Of a stretch of DNA of 64,000 nucleotides, positions 28,178 through 36,671 are shown in pieces. Position 1 is the stretch's first letter; every line of letters begins with the position of its first letter. The position numbers were made by a program, and so were the translations under genes. Origin of the DNA: Lichenifustis flavocetrariae (GTDB lineage Bacteria > Pseudomonadota > Alphaproteobacteria > Rhizobiales > Beijerinckiaceae); the NCBI RefSeq assembly GCF_026130545.1, contig NZ_JAMOIM010000007.1, positions 62,001 through 126,000 on the forward strand, in the 5' to 3' direction. Below the pieces are notes generated by a model, which saw only the letters and a list, made by a program, of their open reading frames with translations, ran no database searches and was not told where the DNA came from.

Positions 28178-28963
28178 ATGATGTTGCAAGGCAAATCCGC
28201 GATCGTCACGGGCTCGACGAGCGGCATCGGTCTGGCCATCGCGCGCGCCTACGCCAAGGAAGGCGCGAACGTCATGATCAACGGTTTCGGCGATGCCGAT
28301 GCGATCGAGCGCGAGCGCGCCGGCATCGAGGCCGAGTTCAAGGTGAAGGCGCTCTATTCGGGTGCCGACATGTCCCGCGGATCGGCCATCGAGGCCATGG
28401 TGGTTGAGGCCGAGCACGCGTTCGGCGCCATCGACATCCTGGTCAACAACGCGGGCATTCAGTTCGTGTCACCTGTCGAAGACTTCCCGGTCGAAAAGTG
28501 GGACCAGATCATCGCGATCAACATGTCGGCCGCTTTCCATGCGATCCGGGCGACGCTGCCGGGCATGAAGGCCCGCAAATGGGGCCGGATCATCAACACG
28601 GCCTCGGCCCATGCGCTTGTCGCCTCGCCCTTCAAATCCGCCTATGTCACGGCCAAGCACGGGATCGCGGGACTGACCAAGACGGTGGCGCTCGAGGCGG
28701 CCACGTTCGGCGTGACCGCCAACGCGATCTGCCCCGGTTACGTCTGGACCCCCCTGGTCGAGAAACAGATCCCCGAGACGATGCAGGCCCGCAACCTGAC
28801 CCGTGAGCAGGTCATCAACGACGTGCTTCTGCACGCCCAGCCAACCAAGCAATTCGTCACCGTCGAGGAAGTCGCGGGCCTTGCGGTTTTCCTGTGCTCC
28901 GATGCGGCCCGGTCGATCACCGGCGCCATCATCCCCATCGACGGTGGATGGACGGCCGAATAA
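28178..28963 (+). CDS. bdhA: 3-hydroxybutyrate dehydrogenase
   Basis: A short-chain dehydrogenase of 261 residues that oxidises (R)-3-hydroxybutyrate to acetoacetate with NAD. Features are the Rossmann motif TGSTSGIGLAIA at residue 11, NNAGIQFVSPVEDFP, a catalytic Ser/Tyr/Lys set in TASAHALVASPFKSAYVTAKHG, and ICPGYVWTPLVEKQIPE, all as in the 3-HB dehydrogenase subfamily. GAGGAGA precedes the ATG at 28178; a second ATG follows directly. The next gene is acetoacetate decarboxylase, 22 bases away, which supports the substrate. Confidence 0.92.
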   Translation: MMLQGKSAIVTGSTSGIGLAIARAYAKEGANVMINGFGDADAIERERAGIEAEFKVKALYSGADMSRGSAIEAMVVEAEHAFGAIDILVNNAGIQFVSPVEDFPVEKWDQIIAINMSAAFHAIRATLPGMKARKWGRIINTASAHALVASPFKSAYVTAKHGIAGLTKTVALEAATFGVTANAICPGYVWTPLVEKQIPETMQARNLTREQVINDVLLHAQPTKQFVTVEEVAGLAVFLCSDAARSITGAIIPIDGGWTAE

Positions 28964-28985
28964 TCGCGCCACGAGGGAAACACCG

Positions 28986-29735
28986 ATGAAAGCCGAAGAT
29001 ATCCTGCGACTCCGGTCGACACCGCTGTCGAGCCCGAGCTATCCCGCCGGCCCCTACCGGTTCGTCGACCGCGAATACATGACGATCACTTACGAGACCG
29101 ACCCGGCGCTGATCCGCGAGCATCTTCCGGAGCCGATCGAGCCCAATGCCGAAAACATCGTGGTCTACGAGTGGATCAAGATGCCGGATTCGTCAGGCTT
29201 CGGCGACTACACGGAATCCGGGCTCGTCATCCCGGCGACCTTCAAGGGAGAGGACGTGAGCTACGTCTCCCAGATGTACCTCGACGATCAGGCACCGATC
29301 GCCGCCGGCCGCGAGATCTGGGGCTTCCCCAAGAAATACGCGCATCCCAAATTGCAGCTCGTTAAGGACACGCTCACCGGGACCTTGGAATATGCCGGCC
29401 AGCAGGTCGCGATGGGCACGATGGCCTACAAGCATGTCTCCATGGAGGGCAGCCGCGAGCGCACTCACACGTCCTTGGCAAAGACGCAGATCAACCTGAA
29501 GGTCATTCCCGGCATCGACGGGGACGCCGAGATCTGCCAACTCGTCGCCCTCAATATCGAGGACATCACGATCAAGGGATCCTGGAGCGGGCCGGCGCGG
29601 CTGCATCTCATTCCACACGTCAATGCTCCCGTCGCCGACCTGCCGGTGCGCCGCATCATCGGGGCGACCCATTTCATCGCCGATCTCACGCTTCCCTATG
29701 GCCGCGTGGTTCACGATTACAGGGCGTCGCGCTAA
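28986..29735 (+). CDS. adc: Acetoacetate decarboxylase
   Basis: Converts acetoacetate to acetone and CO2 through a Schiff base. The 249-residue protein has the catalytic lysine pair in GREIWGFPKKYAHPKL and the conserved YVSQMYLDDQAPIAAGRE just before it. The frame extends upstream inside bdhA, but ATG 28986 gives the family N-terminus (MKAEDILRLRSTPLSSP). With bdhA it forms a two-gene unit that would turn 3-hydroxybutyrate into acetone. Confidence 0.93.
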   Translation: MKAEDILRLRSTPLSSPSYPAGPYRFVDREYMTITYETDPALIREHLPEPIEPNAENIVVYEWIKMPDSSGFGDYTESGLVIPATFKGEDVSYVSQMYLDDQAPIAAGREIWGFPKKYAHPKLQLVKDTLTGTLEYAGQQVAMGTMAYKHVSMEGSRERTHTSLAKTQINLKVIPGIDGDAEICQLVALNIEDITIKGSWSGPARLHLIPHVNAPVADLPVRRIIGATHFIADLTLPYGRVVHDYRASR

Positions 29736-30104
29736 ACCATGTGGGTGTAGGCGGCTCTGGCCAGCGAACGGCGAGAAGACGCTGGTTGAATCGCCGCAAC
29801 AATCGAACCAGCCGGAAAGCTCGTCTCTTTGGACGATGTACCGCAATGTGCGGCACGCACATGGGCTCATGGCGGTCGTCACTATAATGGCGCCCACATC
29901 TGTCGCGAAGTCTTGCTGCGCATGCTTCGCTTGAGAAGCCCGTGGAAGATCGCTGGACTCGCTACAGAGTCACTTTCAGCTCCGATGACCCACGAACATT
30001 GGGACGTTTCCAGAGCCGAAGTCGGAGAAAGGTTACACTTTCGTCATCTCGCTGAGACATGCCTATGATCAGACGCACGGGTCTGTCCTTTCTGAGGAAT
30101 TGCT
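29736..30104. other. Intergenic region before the phosphoesterase gene
   Basis: A 369-base gap. Short open frames cover it but none has a recognisable motif. It must hold the phosphoesterase promoter. The only clear signal is TGAGGAA at about 30092, the ribosome binding site of the next gene. Confidence 0.4.
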
Positions 30105-32204
30105 GTGCTCAAAACTTTCTTGACCCGCTGTTCTGCCTTGGTGACGGTCGCTTCCCTGCTTCAGCCGGCCTTTCTAACCTTGGCTTTCGCGGAAACGGCG
30201 GCCTCCGTCACGGCGCAACCGACCGCTTCGGACCCGCTTGTTACGCAGAATTTCATCGACCCCGCGTCGAACCCCCAGCTCACGAACGCCCAGATGGCGC
30301 AGTTGCTGCGGCAGAAGATCAAATACGTCTTCGTGATCTTTAACGAGAACGAGTCGTTCGATCACGAATACGGCACGTTCCCCGGCGTCAACGGCATCTA
30401 CTCGACCGGCCAGGCGCCGCGCTCGGCTGCCGCCACTCCGGGCTTCAACCAGACCTATTTCGACGCCTTCAACAACACGGCCAACACCGTGCATCCGTTC
30501 CTGCTCGGGCCGAGCCAGAACAGCACATACATGGACTCGGTCGATCACAGTCACACCGGCTTGGCCAAGAAGCTCGACGTGGTGAACGGCACGCCCAAGA
30601 TGGACGGCTTCGCCCAGGACGAATTCACCGGCAAGGCCGGATCGGCTCCCGCAAGCCAGGCCGCTGAGGCGAAAGGGCGCCAATTCGCCAACCTCGTGAT
30701 GTCGCATATCGATTGCGACACCATCCCGTTCTTCTGGCGCTATGCCAGCCGCTTCACGATCTTCGACAACATCTTCGCCACCGAGGACACGCCGTCGACC
30801 CCGAACGCGATCGCCATGATCGCCGGCCAGTCGGGCGAGACGCAATGGGTGAAGCATGGACCGGCCGGCACCACGGGCCCCGTCTCGGGAACCATCAACG
30901 GCATCAGCTATTCCGGCACGGCGACGACGGCCGGCTTGCCGATCGTCAACGATCCGAACCCTTATTGGGGCTCCGAGTTCGATACGACGACGGTCAACCG
31001 TCAGCCGACGTCTCCCAAGGAAAACTACACGCCGTCCAATGTCGCGCCAAACCTCACCTTCGCAACGGTACCGCTGACCGCGATGGGCACGGGCATCAAG
31101 TCGACGCTGTCCGGCGACCAGAATGCGGCCAGCAACGAGGCCGACATTCAGAAGGACATCCCGGCGATCGCCGCGTCCGGTGCCAAGCCGGTCGAGTGGC
31201 GCTGGTATCAAAGCGGCTACGACCACGAAGTGAACGACCCGACGAGCGTGGCGACGCACCAGAACTACGTCGCGCATCACCAGGGCCCGCAGTATTTCGG
31301 CTACCTGGCCAACAACAACAACACCATTCCGAACCTTCGCGGCGAAACGGATTTCTTTGACGATATCGCCGGCAACAAGCTCCCGGCGAACGGCGGCATC
31401 ATCTACATCCGGGGTGGCTACAACAACCAGAAGGGCTTCGTGCCCCCGATCCAGAACCCCAATTATCCGGCCGCTCTGACCAGCACCGACATCACCACGA
31501 TCGATGTCTCCAAGAACGGCGATGATGATCATCCGGGCTATTCGGACCGGCAGATCACCGAAGCCAATGATGCGCGGATCATCAACGCGATCGCGGCGAA
31601 CCCGACCTTGTGGTCGCAAAGCGCGATCATCATGACCTACGACGAATCCGACGGGTTCTACGACCACGTGCCGCCGCGCATCCTGTCCTACGGCCCTGAC
31701 AGCCTGCCGCTGTCACGCGGTGTCCGGGTGCCGCTCCTCGTGATCTCGCCCTATGCTCGCGCCCATACGGTGTCGCATGCGGAAGGCGACCACAATGCGG
31801 TGATCGAGACCATCAACGCCATCTTCAACCTGCCGGCCCTGTCGAGCCTGCCGGACGAAGCCGATGCGCTGGCGGCCGGCAACTCAGCGGCCTTCAATCA
31901 ATTCGGTCCGGCTGGTTTCCAGCAGAAGTACCTTGGCCCGCGTGATACGAACTCGCCGATCACCGACAGCCTCCTGTCGGCCTTCGACCCGAAGCGCCTG
32001 CGCGGCCTCGCGCCGATCCTGCCGGGCTCCTACGCCATGATCCCGGACAATGTCGTGAACACGCTGCCGCACTATAACGGCAACGGCTGCTCGGCCATCG
32101 GCATCACGACGGAAGACCGCCGCCAGGGCATCACGGCAAACCCGCCGACCAACTTCAACACGATGGCGTCGACGCTGCCACAGTACAACATCCCGTCGCC
32201 CTGA
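30105..32204 (+). CDS. Secreted phosphoesterase (phospholipase C/acid phosphatase family)
   Basis: A 699-residue exported hydrolase of the PF04185 phosphoesterase family, which includes bacterial non-hemolytic phospholipase C and AcpA. A signal peptide is visible (TVASLLQPAFLTLAFA, cut before ET). Family motifs are VFVIFNENESFDHEYGTFPG (metal/nucleophile region), MDGFAQDEF, ATEDTPSTPNAIAMIAGQ and the late IMTYDESDGFYDHVPP with metal ligands. The start is GTG at 30105 with GAGGAA upstream. A clean terminator follows. Because the type II secretion operon lies 1.1 kb downstream it is a candidate substrate, by inference only. Confidence 0.88.
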   Translation: MLKTFLTRCSALVTVASLLQPAFLTLAFAETAASVTAQPTASDPLVTQNFIDPASNPQLTNAQMAQLLRQKIKYVFVIFNENESFDHEYGTFPGVNGIYSTGQAPRSAAATPGFNQTYFDAFNNTANTVHPFLLGPSQNSTYMDSVDHSHTGLAKKLDVVNGTPKMDGFAQDEFTGKAGSAPASQAAEAKGRQFANLVMSHIDCDTIPFFWRYASRFTIFDNIFATEDTPSTPNAIAMIAGQSGETQWVKHGPAGTTGPVSGTINGISYSGTATTAGLPIVNDPNPYWGSEFDTTTVNRQPTSPKENYTPSNVAPNLTFATVPLTAMGTGIKSTLSGDQNAASNEADIQKDIPAIAASGAKPVEWRWYQSGYDHEVNDPTSVATHQNYVAHHQGPQYFGYLANNNNTIPNLRGETDFFDDIAGNKLPANGGIIYIRGGYNNQKGFVPPIQNPNYPAALTSTDITTIDVSKNGDDDHPGYSDRQITEANDARIINAIAANPTLWSQSAIIMTYDESDGFYDHVPPRILSYGPDSLPLSRGVRVPLLVISPYARAHTVSHAEGDHNAVIETINAIFNLPALSSLPDEADALAAGNSAAFNQFGPAGFQQKYLGPRDTNSPITDSLLSAFDPKRLRGLAPILPGSYAMIPDNVVNTLPHYNGNGCSAIGITTEDRRQGITANPPTNFNTMASTLPQYNIPSP

Positions 32205-32243
32205 TCACGGCACGAACCTGAACACCCGAAGCTAGGACCAACG

Positions 32244-32276
32244 AAGACCCGCGCGCCAACTGCCCGCGGGTCTTTT
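32244..32276 (+). terminator. Rho-independent terminator after the phosphoesterase
   Basis: A perfect 10-bp stem (AAGACCCGCG at 32244-32253 with CGCGGGTCTT at 32265-32274) ends in TTTT, 39 bases after the stop codon. Confidence 0.85.
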
Positions 32277-32326
32277 CGTGATCAAGCTGGTTCCGAGCCC
32301 GAACGGCTCACAGAGGAGAGTGCGCG

Positions 32327-33316
32327 TTGCGCCAACATCACCGTTTTCTCGCCACCGCCGCATGCGGCGGCCTGTTTGCCTTCTGCCAGCCCGCCGCGGC
32401 GCAGAGCACGCTCGATGCCGTCAAGGCCCAAGGTTTCGTGCAGTGCGGCAGCGTCGAGCGCCCGGGGCTCGCCAAGGCCGACGACAAAGGACAATGGTCC
32501 GGTCTCGAAGTCGAAATGTGCCGAGCGATCGCGGTCGCGGTGTTCGGGCCGACCGGACGCTTCGCCTACCACGAATATGGATCCGACAAGGATTTCGACG
32601 CGGCCCGGCAGGGCACCGATCAGGTCTCCTTCGTGACCTTCTCCGAAATGGCCGCGCAGTCGTTGACCGATAAACTGCTGCCGGGCCCGACGGTCTTCCT
32701 CGAAAGCCACGATCTTCTCGTCGCCGCTGACTCTCCGGCCCGTGGTCCCGCCGATCTCTCCGGCAAAGGGATCTGCTTCATGAACGAGAGTCCCGCCAAC
32801 GAGAGCGTGGACGCCTGGTTCGAGGACCGCCATATCCCGATCATCCGGCACGGCTACCAGGAAGACGGCGAGATGTACGACGGCTATGCGGTGCAGAACT
32901 GCCAGGCTGTCGCAGGTGAGTCGACCACCCTGGCCGAGGCTGCCCTCGATGGCGGCATCAATCATTTGAGGAGCCGCCTGCTGCCCGAGCATCTCTCCAT
33001 CTTCCCGATCGTCGCCGCGACTCCGATCAAGAGCGATTCCCAGTGGGCCGCCATCGTGGCCTGGACCATCGATACGTTGAAGAACGCCGACGCCAAGGAG
33101 TCGCGCTATCACGCGAACGGCCTCCGGGCGATGCCGGTCGACGGAGCGGGCCTCGGTCTCGCTCCGGACTGGCAGATGCAGGTCGTCAAGACCGTGGGCA
33201 GCTATTCCTTGGCGTTCCAGCGGTCGCTGGGCGATCGATCGCCGTTCGACCTGCCCACGGGCTTGAATGCGGCACCGGCCGAAGGCGGCTCCCTCTTCGT
33301 GGCGCATAAAGACTGA
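32327..33316 (+). CDS. Amino-acid ABC transporter substrate-binding protein (AapJ-like)
   Basis: A 329-residue periplasmic binding protein of the general L-amino-acid (AapJ/BztA) type. A signal peptide (FLATAACGGLFAFCQPAAAQS) is followed by LDAVKAQGFVQCGSVERPGLAKADDKGQWSG, the usual AapJ opening, then GLEVEMCRAIAVAVFG and an IDTLKNADAKE helix. The start is TTG at 32327 with AGAGGAG eight bases upstream. No permease or ATPase gene is adjacent, so it is an orphan whose partners lie elsewhere or which has a sensing role. Confidence 0.82.
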   Translation: MRQHHRFLATAACGGLFAFCQPAAAQSTLDAVKAQGFVQCGSVERPGLAKADDKGQWSGLEVEMCRAIAVAVFGPTGRFAYHEYGSDKDFDAARQGTDQVSFVTFSEMAAQSLTDKLLPGPTVFLESHDLLVAADSPARGPADLSGKGICFMNESPANESVDAWFEDRHIPIIRHGYQEDGEMYDGYAVQNCQAVAGESTTLAEAALDGGINHLRSRLLPEHLSIFPIVAATPIKSDSQWAAIVAWTIDTLKNADAKESRYHANGLRAMPVDGAGLGLAPDWQMQVVKTVGSYSLAFQRSLGDRSPFDLPTGLNAAPAEGGSLFVAHKD

Positions 33317-33324
33317 CACGTCGA

Positions 33325-33349
33325 CCGCCGCCCAGGCTCACGGCGGCGG
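33325..33349. terminator. Hairpin between convergent genes
   Basis: CCGCCGCC (33325-33332) and GGCGGCGG (33342-33349) form a perfect 8-bp stem between the binding-protein gene and the end of the secretion operon. It lacks a T-run, so termination in either direction is only plausible. Confidence 0.4.
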
Positions 33350-33811
33350 ATCGCCCGGCGGTTTCGCCGCATGGGCGAAAAGTGCGAAGTCGGCGTTGCG
33401 CTGATCGTTCCGCAGGCGAAGGCCGGTCGGCAACACGGTCACGGTCCAGGCGCCGATCCGGTCACCCGTGCTCACAACGGAGGTTTTGCCCCCGGTCTCC
33501 AAGCGGATGATCGCCAGATTCTGCGCGCCGTTGATGATCCCAACCAAGTGGATCGGCGGCGGCGGTTCTTGTGGGGGCGGTGGCGCGGAGGCCGGGGCGA
33601 CCGGCTCCGGCACGGCAGCCGGTGCAGGCGGTTCGGCTCGCGCCGGATTGAACAAAGGCCGTTGCCGGAACCCGGAGAGATGGTCCTTGGAGATCGCCCT
33701 CATCGGGTTGGCCGATCCGTTCAGATCCCCCTCGGCCCGCGCCGGTGGGACGACATCGCGGAACACCAGGACCAGAACGACAGCCGCAGCGATCCGACGT
33801 CCGGCACTCAT
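33338..33811 (-). CDS. Type II secretion GspC-like inner-membrane protein
   Basis: A 157-residue last gene of the secretion operon. It has an N-terminal hydrophobic anchor (RRIAAAVVLVLVFRDVVPPARA), a proline-rich linker (PAPAAVPEPVAPASAPPPPQ), and a small beta domain HLVGIINGAQNLAIIRLETGGKTSVVSTGD. The latter resembles the GspC HR domain that bridges inner-membrane platform and secretin. No PDZ domain follows, so it is a minimal GspC, or a GspN/GspP relative. It overlaps gspM by 4 bases. Confidence 0.68.
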   Translation of the reverse strand: MSAGRRIAAAVVLVLVFRDVVPPARAEGDLNGSANPMRAISKDHLSGFRQRPLFNPARAEPPAPAAVPEPVAPASAPPPPQEPPPPIHLVGIINGAQNLAIIRLETGGKTSVVSTGDRIGAWTVTVLPTGLRLRNDQRNADFALFAHAAKPPGDPPP

Positions 33812-34386
33812 GGCGCCAAGGCCTTCCAGGCGCCTTGCACCGTCATGGTTACGCGCAGAAGACCGCTCCCGTCCGCCTTGCTTTCGGGATCGGCTTCGGC
33901 GCGTGCATTGAGATCCGGGACCGTCAGCAGCGGCACGCTGGTCTCGATGGCATAGAGGAGATCGAGCAGGCCCGGATTGGAAATGTCGAGCGTCAACTGC
34001 ACCGAGATGCGACCCGCCGCAGTCTGCTCCGTCGCCTCAACGGACTGCGTTTCGATCAGGTGGGCCCCGGCGGTCTCGACAAGCTTCGCCGTCATGGCCT
34101 GCAGTTCAGCGCGGGCGAGGCTGACGTTCGGGCTCGCGAGATAGATCGACGAGAGGTCCGAGGCGTTTTCCGGGCCCGTCCGGGCGCGTTCCACTTGGCG
34201 CACGATCGTCCGCGCCGTGGCCTCGGCCCTGTCCGCCGACTCGGACGCATCGGAGGCGGCCGCAAGGTTCAAGCCCGCGACGACGGCGAGCAGCAGTGGC
34301 AATCCGAGGAAGAGCCCGATCGCCGCCAACCGCCATCCCTGGCCGGCCGATCTTGATGGTCTTGCGGCCGCGATGATCGTCATCAT
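33808..34386 (-). CDS. gspM: Type II secretion protein GspM-like
   Basis: A 192-residue bitopic inner-membrane protein: a basic N-terminus, one helix (LAAIGLFLGLPLLLAVVAGL), then a periplasmic ferredoxin-like domain, as in T2SS GspM of the subtype-b family. It pairs with GspL, whose gene overlaps it by 4 bases. Two ATG codons in a row (34386, 34383) are possible starts. Confidence 0.75.
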   Translation of the reverse strand: MMTIIAAARPSRSAGQGWRLAAIGLFLGLPLLLAVVAGLNLAAASDASESADRAEATARTIVRQVERARTGPENASDLSSIYLASPNVSLARAELQAMTAKLVETAGAHLIETQSVEATEQTAAGRISVQLTLDISNPGLLDLLYAIETSVPLLTVPDLNARAEADPESKADGSGLLRVTMTVQGAWKALAP

Positions 34387-35522
34387 TGCGCCTCGGGGTT
34401 GACGGCCACGCGGTCGGCCGTGATCTCGAATCCATCCATCCGGTCGTTGTCACGCGTCACCGGCGCCGTGAAACGAACGTTGAAGAAGCCGGCGCCTTCC
34501 AGGAGCGGGATCAGGGCGGCGGCATCGCTCGATGTGCCGAGAAGCCGCACTTCGGTGGGGGAAATAGCCATTTCATGGAGAAAGCTGTTCGCCGGGATGA
34601 CGGTCGCGAGCTTGTCGATCAGCACCACCATCGCTTTGTCCGGCTGTTTCTCGGCAATCAGCACCTGCTCGCGGCTGCTGCCATCCTGGCCGGCCACTTC
34701 GCGGATGAGGCGCCGTGCCTTGACGAGGTGGCGGTCGGCGTCGGCGCGACGGTTTTCCGCCGCCGAAGACCAGAGGAGCGCGACGACGGCGAGCCCCGCG
34801 AGCGCGGTGGTGGCGGCAAGCCACAGGCGGCCGAGGGTGCGGTGCAAGGCAGGCCGCAAGGGTTCGACAGAACCGCGCTGCAGATCGATCCGCAGCGGCT
34901 CCGCGGGGGAATCGGCTTGGCCGCCGATCGCCGTTGGCGCGAGGCCCCGCTCGCGCAGCACCGCGAGCGGGGCCGCGATGAGATCTGCCGACGTCAGGAG
35001 CAGAGCCACTTCGATCGAACCCGCGCTCTCAGTGGCCCCGATGACGCGGAATCCATGCAGCACCTTGTCTCGATGCCAAGGTGTCAGGCGATCGAGCCGG
35101 TGTTCGATGATCGGAGCAAGATAGTCACGGCTGGCCGCCGGCAGCGTCAGGTTACGTTGGAGCAGTTGGTCGGCCCGCAAGCGCAGTTCAACGGTGCGCC
35201 ACAACGTCCGATCTTTGGCATTCGCGAGGGACGCCGGGTCAGGGATCGATTGCGCGGTTCCGCGAACCGCCGCGTAGAAGTCGAGCCCGCCTCCCTGATT
35301 GATGACCGCGACGAGCCGCCGATCGGGCGTGATCCGTTGCACCAACGGGTCGATCAATCCGCATGCCTCGTCGAGCAGCCGGGACCAGACCGAAAGGACG
35401 GCGCGCAGTTGCGGCTGGCGCCGGCCCCAGGCACCGAAACTGGATGCTGCCTTGTCGAACCACGTGACTGCCAGTCCGACCAGCCGCGACAACCATTGGG
35501 TGAAAAGCGCGCGGCGTGCCAT
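34383..35522 (-). CDS. gspL: Type II secretion protein GspL-like (PilN domain)
   Basis: A platform protein of 379 residues. The N-terminal cytoplasmic part should contact the ATPase; one transmembrane helix (LWLAATTALAGLAVVALLWSSA) and a C-terminal PilN-like periplasmic domain (LIDKLATVIPANSFLHEMAISPTEVRLLG) follow. ATG 35522 is preferred over TTG 35525. It is preceded by a 255-base gap, the only real interruption in the operon, and a 63-codon open frame in that gap ends in TGATG overlapping this start. Confidence 0.8.
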   Translation of the reverse strand: MARRALFTQWLSRLVGLAVTWFDKAASSFGAWGRRQPQLRAVLSVWSRLLDEACGLIDPLVQRITPDRRLVAVINQGGGLDFYAAVRGTAQSIPDPASLANAKDRTLWRTVELRLRADQLLQRNLTLPAASRDYLAPIIEHRLDRLTPWHRDKVLHGFRVIGATESAGSIEVALLLTSADLIAAPLAVLRERGLAPTAIGGQADSPAEPLRIDLQRGSVEPLRPALHRTLGRLWLAATTALAGLAVVALLWSSAAENRRADADRHLVKARRLIREVAGQDGSSREQVLIAEKQPDKAMVVLIDKLATVIPANSFLHEMAISPTEVRLLGTSSDAAALIPLLEGAGFFNVRFTAPVTRDNDRMDGFEITADRVAVNPEAQ

Positions 35523-35777
35523 CAACTCACCCCCCGCTGCACTTCGCCGACGGAGGTCGGCCCTGCCGCCAGTTTGGCGAGCCCGTCTTCACAGGTGGCA
35601 GCCGTGAGAGACGCGCCGAAAAGGTCGTCATAAGTGGTCTGACCATACGCGGAGCAGCCATGCATCTTGTGAAAGTTTACACGGAGGGAAGGCTGGCTTT
35701 CATGCCGGCTCATGCAAACGCTCCGTCACGTGCGGCGCGGGGCTCTTCCCCTTGAAGCGAGATGTGGCGGACACGAC
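35523..35777 (-). other. Gap inside the secretion operon with a doubtful 63-codon frame
   Basis: The genes on both sides overlap or abut, but gspK and gspL are 255 bases apart. A minus-strand ATG frame runs from 35713 to 35522 and its TGA overlaps the gspL ATG, which could couple translation. The peptide (MSRHESQPSLRVNFHKMHG...) has no hydrophobic helix and no recognised motif, so a gene is not claimed. The gap may instead carry an internal promoter or a decayed gene. Confidence 0.3.
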
Positions 35778-36671
35778 TCACTCCCATTGCAGAATGTAGA
35801 AGGGTTCGTCAGGCGTTTTCGCAGCCGCGATCACGGCGCCGGCCGAAGCCATATGTCCCGATGCGCTCCGAGCGTCGAGTTTGACGCTGTAGCAGGGGCC
35901 AGGCTCGAACTTGATAAAGTCCAACTGCCGGTCGAGCGTGCCTTTCAGGCGTCCCGCATCGTCGGAGGTCGAAGCGCCGCGATCGGCGATAAGGCTGTCG
36001 GCCAAGGCATCGGACATATCCGGCAACGCCATGAGGATATGCCGACTGGCCGTCAGCACATCGACTTTGCCATCCGGGTTCGCGACGGTCAGCATCCCGT
36101 TCAAAGCGGCAGCCTCCTCATGATCGACGCCCGTGAAGGCGATGAAATCCGCCACGGAGCGGAAGCCCGTCCGGCGCGGGCCGCTGGGTGACGGAGGCGT
36201 GCCGGACCCAGTGGCTGGTGCTGGCGACACGGCGTCGGGGGGTGCAAAGCCCGCGTTGTCCGCTGGGGCCGAACCCCGCAGTGCCGTGATCCGCGCCGCG
36301 AGTTCCGCCGCGCGGCTTGCCTCCACTCCGGCTTCGCGGAAGGCGCCAGCCAGCACAGCCGACGCGGAAGCGTTGACGTCGATCTTGCCGCCTTCGTCGG
36401 TCAGCCGAGGCACGACCGATCCCTCGCCAAACCGAAGGGGTCGTCCCGTTACGAGGGCAGCCGGCAGCTTGAGGGTAAAGAGTTGGTAGGCCGTCATCTC
36501 GAGGCCGCCGCGCAGAAGACCGTCAAGCGACGTCCGATCCGCGTCGACGCGTGCGCTGCGCAGGGCCGATTGCGCCACCAGAGACGAGGATGCGATCAGC
36601 CCCGCGAGAACCAGCAGGACGCTCAGAACGGCGACCAGGACATAGCCGTCGCTGGTGGCCCGCCGTTTCAC
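35778..36671 (-). CDS. gspK: Type II secretion minor pseudopilin GspK
   Basis: The large minor pseudopilin expected at the pseudopilus tip, 297 residues. A prepilin-like N-terminus (ATSDGYVLVAVLSVLLVLAG) has a non-Glu residue at +5, normal for GspK. The globular body includes LTDEGGKIDVNAS and the helical FRSVADFIAFTGVDHEEAAALN. The GTG start at 36671 overlaps the gspJ stop (GTGA); the longer open frame above it lies within gspJ. Confidence 0.82.
   Translation of the reverse strand: MKRRATSDGYVLVAVLSVLLVLAGLIASSSLVAQSALRSARVDADRTSLDGLLRGGLEMTAYQLFTLKLPAALVTGRPLRFGEGSVVPRLTDEGGKIDVNASASAVLAGAFREAGVEASRAAELAARITALRGSAPADNAGFAPPDAVSPAPATGSGTPPSPSGPRRTGFRSVADFIAFTGVDHEEAAALNGMLTVANPDGKVDVLTASRHILMALPDMSDALADSLIADRGASTSDDAGRLKGTLDRQLDFIKFEPGPCYSVKLDARSASGHMASAGAVIAAAKTPDEPFYILQWE

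Noticed and set aside
29990-30060. Pho box upstream of the phosphoesterase
   Set aside because: TCGTCAT and GAGACAT fragments are loosely similar to a Pho repeat, but spacing and match are poor.
30174-31667. 497-codon minus-strand frame opposite the phosphoesterase
   Set aside because: Composition (Val, Gly, Arg, Asp-rich) is typical of an antisense shadow; the plus-strand gene has clear motifs.
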